Below are positions 1 through 8,793 of a DNA stretch of 64,000 nt, in pieces. This DNA is from an uncultured Gammaproteobacteria bacterium (GTDB taxonomy: Bacteria; Pseudomonadota; Gammaproteobacteria; GCA-002705445; GCA-002716945), in the NCBI GenBank assembly GCA_902628335.1, contig CACOMO010000003.1, forward strand, positions 84,792-148,791, in the 5' to 3' direction. How positions within the stretch are numbered: the stretch's first letter is position 1; each line of letters opens with the position of its first letter. The notes below the pieces were generated by a model. The model was given only the letters and a program-made list of their open reading frames with translations, was not told the DNA's origin and made no database searches. The position numbers were made by a program, and so were the translations under genes.

Positions 1-1073
1 GTCAGACTGATATTGTAACCAAAGAAATGTATGTCTTTCGCGACAAAAATGGTGAAAGTGTGTGTTTAAGACCAGAAGGTACATCCTCTATTGTAAGATC
101 TGTTATCCAGAATAATTTGGTATACGATAGAGGGATAAAAAAAAGAAAATACTGGTATTACGGACCGATGTTTAGATACGAAAGACCTCAAAAGGGTAGA
201 CTTAGACAGTTCAATCAGTTTGGTCTTGAATATTTTGGTTATCCCGGTATTAGTAGTGACATTGAATTAATAATTTTGATTAATAAAATATTTACTGCTT
301 TAAAGATAGATGATTGTCAGCTACACATTAACTCTATTGGAAACCAAGTAGACAGGGCACGATACAGTTCAGAGATAAAATCAATAATGAGTAGAAATAC
401 TTCTATCTTAACAGATGGAGAGAAAGTTACATTAGAGAACAATCCATTACGTCTTTTGGATAGCAAGAATTCTCAGATTAAAGATACTCTCTCTTCATTG
501 CCGGTTTTATATAAATCTTTAAATGAAAAATCACAGAAACGATTTGACTCTATAATTAAATTACTTGATCAATTAAATATTAATTATATTCTAGATAATA
601 CGATTGTTAGAGGTCTGGATTATTATAATGATACGGTCATGGAGTGGAAAACAGATAAACTTGGATCACAAGATGCGATTTGTGCAGGTGGAAGATACGA
701 CCAATTAATACAATCAAATTATTCGATTGATGTGCCTGCCGTTGGTGTTGCAGTTGGTGTGGAGAGGTTAGTAGAGATGTTAAAAATCAATCAAGCTTCA
801 TCAGAAAAGACTGTGTATGCGATAGTTAACAATTCTGGTGGAGACATGAATTTGTTTATAGAAAAGTCAGAATTAATAAGGGTCTCATATCCCCAACATT
901 CTTTCATGAATACAGATCCCGAAGGTAGTATATCGTCTCAAATAAAATATGCAAAAAAATTGAATGACAAATTAGCAATCATCATTAATAATAATCAAAT
1001 AAAATTACATAATTTCAAAGACAATAATGAAGTAGAAATTAGTATTCCAGAATTAGAAAAGTACTTATATTAG
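1..1073 (+). CDS. hisS: Histidyl-tRNA synthetase, 5' partial
   Basis: Charges tRNA-His in the cytoplasm. The gene enters from outside the window: the frame is open from base 3 (QTDIVTKEM), so roughly the first 60-70 residues of a protein usually about 420 long are missing, and the ATG at 27 is internal. Class II features visible are motif 2 (FRYERPQKGRLRQF), the histidine-specific RGLDYY stretch and motif 3 (VAVGVERL), then a short C-terminal anticodon-binding domain. yfgM starts 5 bases after the stop, the usual gammaproteobacterial hisS-yfgM-bamB-der order. A HisRS-like paralogue, hisZ, lies at 21.6 kb; this copy carries the catalytic motifs. Confidence 0.97.
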   Translation, partial: QTDIVTKEMYVFRDKNGESVCLRPEGTSSIVRSVIQNNLVYDRGIKKRKYWYYGPMFRYERPQKGRLRQFNQFGLEYFGYPGISSDIELIILINKIFTALKIDDCQLHINSIGNQVDRARYSSEIKSIMSRNTSILTDGEKVTLENNPLRLLDSKNSQIKDTLSSLPVLYKSLNEKSQKRFDSIIKLLDQLNINYILDNTIVRGLDYYNDTVMEWKTDKLGSQDAICAGGRYDQLIQSNYSIDVPAVGVAVGVERLVEMLKINQASSEKTVYAIVNNSGGDMNLFIEKSELIRVSYPQHSFMNTDPEGSISSQIKYAKKLNDKLAIIINNNQIKLHNFKDNNEVEISIPELEKYLY

Positions 1074-1078
1074 TAAAG

Positions 1079-1690
1079 ATGCAGTTCACCGAAGAAGAAG
1101 ATAGACTTATTAGCTGGTTGAGACAGAACTACCTAAATATTATCCTTGGACTTGCCATAGGATTTACTTCTATAGCTGGTTATAATTATTATCAATCTTC
1201 TGCGATGAATGCACAACACCAGATTTCTTTGGATTATCAGGAAATAGTAAAACTTTATCAAGCTGAGAAATTCTCGAGTTTTTCTGATAAAGCTAACATT
1301 TTGGTTAAGAAGAATCCTGAGAATATTTATAGTGCAATGACAAACCTTTACTTAGCAAAGTATCATCATGATAACAATCAACTAGATGAAGCACTGAAGA
1401 GTTTATCGCATATTTTAGCTAATTCTAAATCTCAATCACACGTATATATAGCATCACTCAGACTTGCGAGGATATATATTTTACAAGGTGAGTACGTCTC
1501 CGCTATTGAGGTTTTGTCATCAATAGAAGATGGTTCAACTGATCCTATAGTCTTAGAATTACTGGGAGATATTATGCTGATACAAAATGATAAATTAGAA
1601 GCAATCAAGAACTATGAATCTGCACTTTCTCAAGATCCAACACCAAATAAAGCTAAGTTGATAGAGAGTAAATTAAGTACGATCAGATGA
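1079..1690 (+). CDS. yfgM: YfgM-family membrane TPR protein
   Basis: Ancillary subunit of the SecYEG translocon in the family, involved in handing proteins to periplasmic chaperones. The 203-residue protein has a short cytoplasmic N-terminus with the typical EEEDRLISWLRQN start, one membrane segment (about residues 19-38), and a periplasmic tetratricopeptide region in which the LAKYHHDNNQLDEALKSL and LEAIKNYESAL helices are recognisable. Length matches the family (about 206 in E. coli). The ATG at 1079 is the only reasonable start. Its TGA overlaps the ATG of bamB (ATGA), implying translational coupling. Confidence 0.93.
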   Translation: MQFTEEEDRLISWLRQNYLNIILGLAIGFTSIAGYNYYQSSAMNAQHQISLDYQEIVKLYQAEKFSSFSDKANILVKKNPENIYSAMTNLYLAKYHHDNNQLDEALKSLSHILANSKSQSHVYIASLRLARIYILQGEYVSAIEVLSSIEDGSTDPIVLELLGDIMLIQNDKLEAIKNYESALSQDPTPNKAKLIESKLSTIR

Positions 1691-3018
1691 AATCAACACA
1701 ATTTTTAATATCGATCTTTTTTATTGTTACTTTGACTAATTGCTCAAGTAATCCAGCTGAATACATAGCAGGTGTCTTTACTCCGAAACAGAGAGTATCT
1801 GATGATCCTAAACTATCCAATGAACCTAATGAAACTGATGCACAAGCCGTTAAAAAAGAGTCTCTAATTGATAAAATAGTTTTTTGGGACGCATCAAATT
1901 CTAAATCTAAAATATCGAACTTGAGTATAAATAATATCTGGTCTACTAACATTGGCAAAAAGAGAGATGCATCGTCATCTGTACTACAACCTAGTTTTGA
2001 TGGGAAAAATATGATTTATACGATTGACACGAGTGGGTTAGTCTCGGTCATAGATATTAATAGTGGAGACACCAAATGGAGTTACAAATTAAATCTCGAT
2101 GTGACTTCAGGTTTATACTATTACCAAGGGAGCATCTATTTTGGGACTTCTGATGGTAAAATTTATGGTTTTGAAGTTGATTATTTAAAGAATAATGCAA
2201 GTATCTTTCATACAATTGATTTGGTGGGTTTGATCAATGACGCAGAGGCTCTGCCTACTCTTTCGCTACAGTTACAAAGTGAAGTTGCATCACCAGCAAT
2301 AGGAGCTGGTGATTTAATATTTGTCAAACAAGGGGATGGAGATACCGTTGCTATAAATCTAGTATCTAAACAAGTTGAGTGGATACACAAAGGAAGAAAT
2401 GTTGCTTTGAGCTTGAAAGGTAGTGCTGCAATTACAAGAGATTCAACCAACATCTATGTTGCTAGAGATGATGGAAATTTTGTATCTTTAACAAATGATA
2501 CAGGTAAACTTAATTGGCTTATTAGTATATCCCCTAGATCAGGAAGGAACGAACTCGAATCTCTTCGAGATATTGAGATGTCTCCGTTAATAAAAGATGG
2601 AATAGTGTATGTAGGTTCATTCCAGGGTAACCTAGTATCTGTTGATATTATTTCTGGTGATATACTTTGGAGAAGGCAAATGTCAATACACAGTAACTCT
2701 AGTATAGATGACAATCTTATTTACACATCAAGCAGTAATGGTAATGTCTTAGCACTAGATAGATTTAGTGGCGATGTAGTTTGGTCAACAATAGTAGATG
2801 AAGATATTTTATTTTCACAACCTGTCCTTGTCGATAATTATTTACTAACCATTGGAACAAATGGATACGCTGCCATATTAAATAGAGAAGATGGAACTAA
2901 AATTCACTACCATAAATTATTGAGCCCAATTGATTATCAATCTAATCTCCTTACCATAAATAAAACTGTATATATAGTAACAAAAGATGGTAGACTCAAC
3001 GCAATAAAGTTAAATTAG
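1687..3018 (+). CDS. bamB: Outer membrane assembly lipoprotein BamB
   Basis: Beta-propeller lipoprotein of the BAM complex that folds outer membrane proteins. Residues 1-18 form a signal peptide ending in LTNC, so Cys19 is the probable lipidated residue; Asn at -1 is less usual than Gly, Ala or Ser. The rest carries repeated PQQ-type blades (VIDINSGDTKWSYKL, SVDIISGDILWRRQM, ALDRFSGDVVWST). At 443 residues it is somewhat longer than E. coli BamB (392), with extra sequence between the lipobox and first blade. It starts within the yfgM stop and is followed by der after 6 bases. Confidence 0.95.
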   Translation: MKSTQFLISIFFIVTLTNCSSNPAEYIAGVFTPKQRVSDDPKLSNEPNETDAQAVKKESLIDKIVFWDASNSKSKISNLSINNIWSTNIGKKRDASSSVLQPSFDGKNMIYTIDTSGLVSVIDINSGDTKWSYKLNLDVTSGLYYYQGSIYFGTSDGKIYGFEVDYLKNNASIFHTIDLVGLINDAEALPTLSLQLQSEVASPAIGAGDLIFVKQGDGDTVAINLVSKQVEWIHKGRNVALSLKGSAAITRDSTNIYVARDDGNFVSLTNDTGKLNWLISISPRSGRNELESLRDIEMSPLIKDGIVYVGSFQGNLVSVDIISGDILWRRQMSIHSNSSIDDNLIYTSSSNGNVLALDRFSGDVVWSTIVDEDILFSQPVLVDNYLLTIGTNGYAAILNREDGTKIHYHKLLSPIDYQSNLLTINKTVYIVTKDGRLNAIKLN

Positions 3019-3024
3019 CTGCAT

Positions 3025-4332
3025 ATGAAAAATCAAATCGCAATAGTTGGACGAACCAATGTTGGAAAATCACTATTATTCAATAAACTAACCAAACAAA
3101 AAAAAGCATTAGTTATTGATTTTCATGGGGTTACTAAAGATATTAATTGCGGATATTTAGTGAATCAACAAAAACAATCAATTGAATTATTCGATACTAG
3201 TGGTTTTACAGAATTAACTGATCGAAATGATGAATTCTACAAGAGGACTATTAAATGTATAGATGAATGTAATTTGATACTATATGTTATGTCAATAAAA
3301 AACCTTTTCAATTCATTGGATAAGCAAATTATAAATAACCTAAGAAAAAAAAATAAAAAAATTATACTAATAGTAAACAAAATAGATCTAATGAAAAAGC
3401 ATGATACAATTTATGATGCATTTCAATATGGTATAGAAAATATTTTTGAAATATCTGCTAAAGATAATAAGGGAATAATTGAATTGAAAAAATATTTGAT
3501 CAACCATGTTAGTGGCACAGATATAACACATGAATATTTTAAGAAAGTATCTATTATTGGAAAACCCAATTCTGGAAAGAGTACTTTAATCAATACACTA
3601 ATCAATACTAAAAAAATGATTACATCTGATCATCCAGGAACAACTGTTGACTGTATTGATCATAATTTTACATATAGAAACAAACGTTTTCTTTTAGTAG
3701 ATACAGCTGGTTTAGCAAGGAAAGCTAAAAACAGATCTAAATTACATTCTTATAGTATGCTGAATACACTGAATACAATCAAATTATCAGATATATCTGT
3801 TTTTTTATTGGATGCATCGTTAAGAATATCAAAGCAAGATAAAATTATTCTAGAATACTTAAAGACTTTTAATAAACCTCACATTATTGTATTGAATAAA
3901 ATTGATCTATTGAATAAAAGTCAGATTTATCAATTTAAAAAATACGTAGAATATTTTATCAATATTAGTAGCAATGCTCCGTGTATTTATTTATCTGCTA
4001 GTATGCGACAAAATATAAGTCAACTCAAAAAAGAGGTATATACACTAGCTTCTAAGCTTGATCAGCGTTTTAAATCGTCACTGTTAACAAAAATTCTCAA
4101 TGATGCGGTAGATTCTCACCCATTACCAATGAGTAATAACAAGAAAATTAAACTAAAGTTTGCACAGCAGACAAAATCAGATCAGCTTACTATTACTATA
4201 CACGGCAATAGGGTGAGCAAGATTCCAAAAACATATGACAAATATCTATGTAGTTATTTTGCAGATAAGTTATCTATACGCGGCATCCCTATAAAAATAG
4301 TTTACAGTAAACAAGAAAACCCATTCATATGA
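3025..4332 (+). CDS. der: Ribosome-assembly GTPase Der (EngA)
   Basis: Double-GTPase needed for maturation of the 50S subunit. Two G domains are visible: the first with P-loop GRTNVGKS (residues 8-15), DTSGF and NKID; the second with GKPNSGKS (about 177-184), DTAGL and NKID. A KH-like domain follows to residue 435, within the usual length. The first P-loop departs from the common GRPNVGKST, but the GK-S core is intact. It ends the hisS-yfgM-bamB-der series; a perfect palindrome overlaps its stop codon. Confidence 0.97.
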   Translation: MKNQIAIVGRTNVGKSLLFNKLTKQKKALVIDFHGVTKDINCGYLVNQQKQSIELFDTSGFTELTDRNDEFYKRTIKCIDECNLILYVMSIKNLFNSLDKQIINNLRKKNKKIILIVNKIDLMKKHDTIYDAFQYGIENIFEISAKDNKGIIELKKYLINHVSGTDITHEYFKKVSIIGKPNSGKSTLINTLINTKKMITSDHPGTTVDCIDHNFTYRNKRFLLVDTAGLARKAKNRSKLHSYSMLNTLNTIKLSDISVFLLDASLRISKQDKIILEYLKTFNKPHIIVLNKIDLLNKSQIYQFKKYVEYFINISSNAPCIYLSASMRQNISQLKKEVYTLASKLDQRFKSSLLTKILNDAVDSHPLPMSNNKKIKLKFAQQTKSDQLTITIHGNRVSKIPKTYDKYLCSYFADKLSIRGIPIKIVYSKQENPFI

Positions 4333-4337
4333 ATGGG
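4320..4337. terminator. Palindrome between convergent der and DUF4242 genes
   Basis: CCCATTCATATGAATGGG is a perfect 18-base palindrome that overlaps the der stop codon (4330-4332). On the plus strand it is followed by a T-rich run (TCTCTTTGTTT), and on the minus strand by TTTTCTTG, so it could end transcription from both sides. The T-tracts are imperfect and the hairpin loop would be small, so the terminator role is inferred from position and symmetry. Confidence 0.5.
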
Positions 4338-4362
4338 TCTCTTTGTTTGAGTTAACTATTAC

Positions 4363-4635
4363 TTATCCAGCTGTTTTTGGACTAATAACGTTTTTTACTT
4401 CAGAGATGCTGTTTGCAGGAAATCCACCTGTATCAGCATGTTGTTTAATTAGTTCTTCATTATCTGCATTATAAACGCAGTAAACTTTATCACCAGTTAC
4501 ATAACTATGAACCCACTCAATACCAGTACCCATATCTTTAAGGATACCGCATGATTTCTGAGAAATACCTTGTAAATCATCTTGTGTAAGATCACCAGCC
4601 CCTGGTATCTCTCTCTCTATTACATATTGTGGCAT
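4363..4635 (-). CDS. DUF4242 small protein
   Basis: A 90-residue single-domain protein of the DUF4242 family (ferredoxin-like fold; the family includes the nickel-binding SCO4226 of Streptomyces). Recognisable are the opening PQYVIEREIPGAG, the central WVHSYVTGDKVYCVYNA and the ending in which HADTGGFPAN follows. No signal peptide or membrane segment is seen. The ATG at 4635 is preceded by a strong AAAGGAGG ribosome binding site. It lies downstream of the M23 peptidase gene on the same strand but 63 bases away, so it may have its own promoter. The molecular role is not established. Confidence 0.87.
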   Translation of the reverse strand: MPQYVIEREIPGAGDLTQDDLQGISQKSCGILKDMGTGIEWVHSYVTGDKVYCVYNADNEELIKQHADTGGFPANSISEVKNVISPKTAG

Positions 4636-4698
4636 TTTTTACCTCCTTTATTTAATATTACTATTTTGCTCTTAATTTTATCTATCTTCAAGCGGAAA

Positions 4699-5520
4699 CT
4701 AATGAATAATTCTATTGTTTACAAAGATCATTGGATCAACATATACAGAATTAAGTGTTACAGACCAATGAAGGTGTGGTCCAGTTGACTTCCCTGTATT
4801 CCCAACATGACCTATCACATCTCCTTTATGTACATGATCACCTTTGCTCACTTTTATGCTATCCATGTGAATAAAAATACTCTTAAGATTCATGCCATGA
4901 TCTATATAGACAAATTTACCATTATAAAAAAAATCACCCGTTAATAGTACAATACCAGATGAGGGCGCAACGATATTTGTTCCTGTACTTGCTGCAAAGT
5001 CGACTCCATTATGATAATTTCCTTTTTTATTATTATAAAATCTATCAGTACCAAAGACTCCTGAAATTTGACCAATAACTGGTAATATAAAATCAGTGTC
5101 AATATTACTTGAAACCCATTTATTCCTTGCTGAATTTAAAATATTCTTCTCAGTAATGATCCTGTCTATTACAGTTTCAGATGGATCTGTGAATTTCTTC
5201 GAAATATTAATATATTGTTTACCAAAAGACTTTTCTTTGAGTGTGAATGATAGAATATAATCATCTTCACCATTTTTAAGAGTTATTTCTTTAGTGTCTG
5301 GGTTTATATCTCGTGGAATTCCAAATAGTAAATAGTAACTGTTATTTTTTTTAAGAGTAGGGACTTTAATATCGAGATAATAGAAACCATTACGAAACTG
5401 ATCAATACTAATTTCCTTCACATAAATACCACCAGGATAGGTAAATTCTTGATTATTTTCCGTTGCTAGGACTTGGGTGAACGTGAGGGTTGCAAGACAA
5501 AGAATAATAGACAATTTCAT
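4699..5520 (-). CDS. M23-family murein endopeptidase
   Basis: Periplasmic peptidoglycan hydrolase of the LytM/M23 type. Residues 1-19 form a signal peptide (ending about VLATEN). A beta-rich N-terminal region (about 25-140) precedes the M23 domain (about 150-270). Zinc and catalytic motifs are intact: HNGVDFAA (HxxxD) and HLHWSV (HxH), plus GHVGNTGKSTGPH, so it should be an active enzyme rather than an EnvC-type activator. It overlaps queF by four bases (ATGA), indicating co-transcription with that gene. Confidence 0.93.
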   Translation of the reverse strand: MKLSIILCLATLTFTQVLATENNQEFTYPGGIYVKEISIDQFRNGFYYLDIKVPTLKKNNSYYLLFGIPRDINPDTKEITLKNGEDDYILSFTLKEKSFGKQYINISKKFTDPSETVIDRIITEKNILNSARNKWVSSNIDTDFILPVIGQISGVFGTDRFYNNKKGNYHNGVDFAASTGTNIVAPSSGIVLLTGDFFYNGKFVYIDHGMNLKSIFIHMDSIKVSKGDHVHKGDVIGHVGNTGKSTGPHLHWSVTLNSVYVDPMIFVNNRIIH

Positions 5521-5906
5521 TTACTTTCTAGGATATTATTTTTATCTTTCCAATTTTTCTTATTGTATTTAGCCGTTATGGTTGTAATTATTCCGCCACG
5601 TACTTTCCAATACCCGATTACAGACATATACCGTGGCTTGGTTAGATTTACTAAATCATTGAGAACTTGATTGGTATTGTCCTCATGAAATGCGCCAATG
5701 TCACGGTATGATGCCATGTATAATTTTAGTGATTTCAGTTCCACACATTTTTTGTCAGGTACGTAATTGATCTCAAATTCTGCGAAGTCAGGCTGTCCAG
5801 TCAAGGGGCACAGGCACGTAAATTCAGGTATATCCATAGTAATAAGATAATCATTATTTTGTGATGGATTTTCAAATGTCTCGAGTATATCTTTATGAAG
5901 GGTCAT
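5517..5906 (-). CDS. queF: 7-cyano-7-deazaguanine reductase (type I)
   Basis: Reduces preQ0 to preQ1 with NADPH in queuosine synthesis. At 129 residues it is the short unimodular (B. subtilis-like) type, not the ~280-residue form of E. coli. The active site is complete: Cys33 and Asp40 in CLCPLTGQPDF, the NADPH-site motif ELKSLKLY (56-63) and FHE (73-75). An SD-like GGAGAT precedes the ATG at 5906. It is the first gene of a minus-strand pair with the M23 peptidase. No other queuosine gene is in the window. Confidence 0.95.
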   Translation of the reverse strand: MTLHKDILETFENPSQNNDYLITMDIPEFTCLCPLTGQPDFAEFEINYVPDKKCVELKSLKLYMASYRDIGAFHEDNTNQVLNDLVNLTKPRYMSVIGYWKVRGGIITTITAKYNKKNWKDKNNILESK

Positions 5907-5928
5907 TTTGTTATCTCCTTATAGTAGT

Positions 5929-5953
5929 ATTATAGCGTAGATAATATTATAAT
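5929..5953. promoter_or_regulatory. Divergent -10 boxes for queF and smc
   Basis: The 64-base gap between queF and smc has a perfect TATAAT on each strand: the minus-strand box occupies 5929-5934 (for queF) and the plus-strand box 5948-5953 (for smc, ATG at 5971). I see no good -35 for either, so the call rests on the -10 matches and their placement. Confidence 0.5.
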
Positions 5954-5970
5954 CTATGTAGAGTACTTCA

Positions 5971-8793
5971 ATGCGTTTAACAAAAATTAAATTAGCTGGA
6001 TTTAAAACATTTGTAGACCCTACGACACTTCAGTTTCCCAGTAATCTTACGGGTATTATAGGACCTAACGGATGCGGTAAATCTAATATAATTGATGCAA
6101 TACGTTGGGTAATGGGAGAGTCATCTGCAAGGAATTTAAGAGGCGATTCGATGGAAGACGTGATTTTTTCTGGTTCGTCTGCGAGACATGAGGTAGGTAA
6201 GGCATTTGTAGAGCTAAATTTTGATAATTCTTTAAATTCTCTTGATTCAAAATTCGCTAGATATTCAGAAATAGTAATTAAAAGAGAAGTATCACGTGAT
6301 GGTACCTCGAATTACTACCTAAATAATACTCGTTGCAGGAGAAAAGACATTAGAGAGGTGTTTCTAGGAACAGGCCTTGGTCCAAGAAGTTACGCAATAA
6401 TTGAACAAGGAATGATTAGCAAACTCATTGACGCTAAGCCAGACGAGCTCAGAACATACTTAGAGGAAGCTGCAGGGATAAGTAAGTATAAAGAGAAAAG
6501 AAGAGAAACGGAATTGAGGCTCAGACATACTAGGGATAACTTGGATAGACTCAACGATATAATGAAAGAAATAAACTCTCAGCTCAATAAATTGGAGAGA
6601 CAGGCAAAGATAGCAGGTGAATATAGAGAGCTTAAAGAAAAGGAACGCGAGACTAAAATATTGCTGTTATCTCTAAAGTGGTGTAATTATGATAGCCAAA
6701 TCGAAGAGCTTAACAGTACAATCAGGAAGATAGAGTTAGAGAAAGAGAAAAAACTTGCGCTCCTGTCAACCCATAACAAAGAAGTTGAAAAATTAAGACA
6801 GAAAAGGAATGATGAGCAAACTAATTTTGATGAAATACAAAAAGAATTTTATAGGATAGGCAGTGATATTGCCAGTTGTGAAAAGGATATCGAACATAAT
6901 TTAGAAACTGAAGTCTCTAGAAAAGAGGCGCTGAACGAGTTACTAGATACTATCAAAAACTCTGAGGGTGAGGTTGAAGAAGAAGAAAAGAATTATAATC
7001 ATCTTTTATCATCCATTAAAGAGTTAGAGTCTGATCTAAATAACAATTCTAATGAGTTAGCGTCGCTCGAGAAAGATAAAAAAGATGCTAATTTTGCCAT
7101 GCAGAATCTTCAATCACAAAATAATATCTTCATAACAGAACAATCCGAAACTATTAAAGAAAAAGAGGTTGAAAAAGCTAAACTTGATGCATCTGAAAAA
7201 TCACTAAATCTTTTGTCAAAAAGATTAGGCATTCTGGAAGCATTTTCTATGAATGATAATGAGAAACATGATAATAAAGATGAATTACTGAGCGCAGCTG
7301 CAGATCTCCAAGAAAAAATTTCTGCTTTATTGGTAGACTTTGATCGTCATAGTAACTCAGGAAATAATTTAAGCATTAAAAATTTTAAAATAAGTCTTAA
7401 ATCAATTCTAACACTCTTTAAAGGTCTTTTTAATAACATCAAAGTTCTAGTAAGATCACAGAAAGATGAAATAATAGATATCAAGAAAAAAATAAGTGAT
7501 TATAAAAAAATTAGCTCTGATTGTCTAAATAAAATCAACAATCTTGAGAAAAAGATTAAAGATCATTCAAAAGTAAAAGAAAAATTCGACAAAGAGAGAA
7601 TTGAATTAAAACAGATTATCGATAAAGTTGAATGGAGTTATAATGAATCTCAGAAATCACAAAATGAATTAAATGTAGAAGTATCAAAAAAGACATCTGA
7701 GAAAAAATCTATACAAGCTAATATACAAAAACTCAAGTTAGGCATTAGTGAAATGAATGATAGAAAGTTAGTTCTACTCTCTACTGATGACAAAAAAGAT
7801 AAGCCTACCAGTAATATGAAAGATAAATTAAAAAAACTTTTAAACACTAAAAGTATTAAAGAATTAGAATTAAAAAAATCTAGAGAAGCAATTGAGCGCT
7901 ATGACGAGACAGTATTAAATATAGAAAATACTAAAAATGATATCAATATCGAGATTAACTCTATAAAAGACAATCTTGAGAGTAACAAAATTACTGTAGG
8001 CGAGAAGAAAGCTCAGCGAGACTCACTTCAGGACAATAGTGATTTGCCAGCAGATGATATATCCGAAGGAATTAAGAAAATTGACACAAAATTGAAACAG
8101 GATGATATTGAAAAAAATTTAGAGAAAATACAATCAAAGATAACATCTATGGGCGCAATTAATTTAGCTGCAATTAATGAATTGGAAGACCAACAAGAAA
8201 GAAAAAAATATTTAGACTTACAATATAATGATTTATCTGAATCGATAACTACACTTGATAATGCAATTAAGAAAATTGATCATGAAACTAAGACAAAATT
8301 CAAAGAGATATTTGATAGCATTAATTCTAATTTAAATAGTTTCTTCAATAAAATATTTGGTGGCGGTAAAGCATATCTTGAGCTGACGGATAATGATCTA
8401 CTTAATACAGGAGTCAACATTATGGCCAGACCGCCAGGGAAGTTAGTGAAAAATATTAACCTACTATCTGGTGGTGAAAAAGCAGGGACTGGTATAGCAT
8501 TTGTTTTCTCTATCTTTAAGACAAATCCAGCTCCATTTTGTCTACTTGATGAGGTTGATGCACCACTAGATGATGCTAACAATAATAGATTCTGTAACGT
8601 TGTTAAAGAGATGTCTAAAGATGTTCAGTTTATTTTTATAACTCATAATAAACTTACTATGGAACTAGCAGATATTTTAAGTGGCGTGACAATGAGAGAG
8701 GCAGGTGTATCTAAGCTTGTATCTGTGAATATTAATGATGCAGTTAAAATCGTATCAACAAGAGATAATAATATATCATCAAGACCATCGTAA
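5971..8793 (+). CDS. smc: Chromosome condensation ATPase SMC, hinge apparently missing
   Basis: Structural maintenance of chromosomes protein, which loops and separates DNA. The N-terminal head has the Walker A GPNGCGKS (31-38) and the gammaproteobacterial opening; the C-terminal head has the signature LLSGGEKAGTGIAF and Walker B LLDEVDAPLDDAN. The signature helix departs from the usual EKALTALAL. At 940 residues it is about 220 shorter than the common ~1160. Between the two long coiled coils, where the globular hinge is expected, there is only a short, helical, lysine-rich stretch (about residues 425-510) with no hinge-like motif. The frame is uninterrupted. Its TAA overlaps the ligA ATG (TAATG). 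zipA, often between smc and ligA, is absent. Confidence 0.93.
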   Translation: MRLTKIKLAGFKTFVDPTTLQFPSNLTGIIGPNGCGKSNIIDAIRWVMGESSARNLRGDSMEDVIFSGSSARHEVGKAFVELNFDNSLNSLDSKFARYSEIVIKREVSRDGTSNYYLNNTRCRRKDIREVFLGTGLGPRSYAIIEQGMISKLIDAKPDELRTYLEEAAGISKYKEKRRETELRLRHTRDNLDRLNDIMKEINSQLNKLERQAKIAGEYRELKEKERETKILLLSLKWCNYDSQIEELNSTIRKIELEKEKKLALLSTHNKEVEKLRQKRNDEQTNFDEIQKEFYRIGSDIASCEKDIEHNLETEVSRKEALNELLDTIKNSEGEVEEEEKNYNHLLSSIKELESDLNNNSNELASLEKDKKDANFAMQNLQSQNNIFITEQSETIKEKEVEKAKLDASEKSLNLLSKRLGILEAFSMNDNEKHDNKDELLSAAADLQEKISALLVDFDRHSNSGNNLSIKNFKISLKSILTLFKGLFNNIKVLVRSQKDEIIDIKKKISDYKKISSDCLNKINNLEKKIKDHSKVKEKFDKERIELKQIIDKVEWSYNESQKSQNELNVEVSKKTSEKKSIQANIQKLKLGISEMNDRKLVLLSTDDKKDKPTSNMKDKLKKLLNTKSIKELELKKSREAIERYDETVLNIENTKNDINIEINSIKDNLESNKITVGEKKAQRDSLQDNSDLPADDISEGIKKIDTKLKQDDIEKNLEKIQSKITSMGAINLAAINELEDQQERKKYLDLQYNDLSESITTLDNAIKKIDHETKTKFKEIFDSINSNLNSFFNKIFGGGKAYLELTDNDLLNTGVNIMARPPGKLVKNINLLSGGEKAGTGIAFVFSIFKTNPAPFCLLDEVDAPLDDANNNRFCNVVKEMSKDVQFIFITHNKLTMELADILSGVTMREAGVSKLVSVNINDAVKIVSTRDNNISSRPS

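Noticed and set aside
3025-3200. Possible loss of function in the first GTPase domain of Der (GRTNVGKSLL, DTSGF)
   Set aside because: The GK-S core, switch threonine and NKID are all present; the changes are outside essential positions.
7200-7500. Frameshift or assembly error to explain the short SMC
   Set aside because: The reading frame is continuous and coiled-coil-like on both sides, and no hinge remnants are seen in other frames by eye. An in-frame natural loss is the simpler reading, though reads should be checked.
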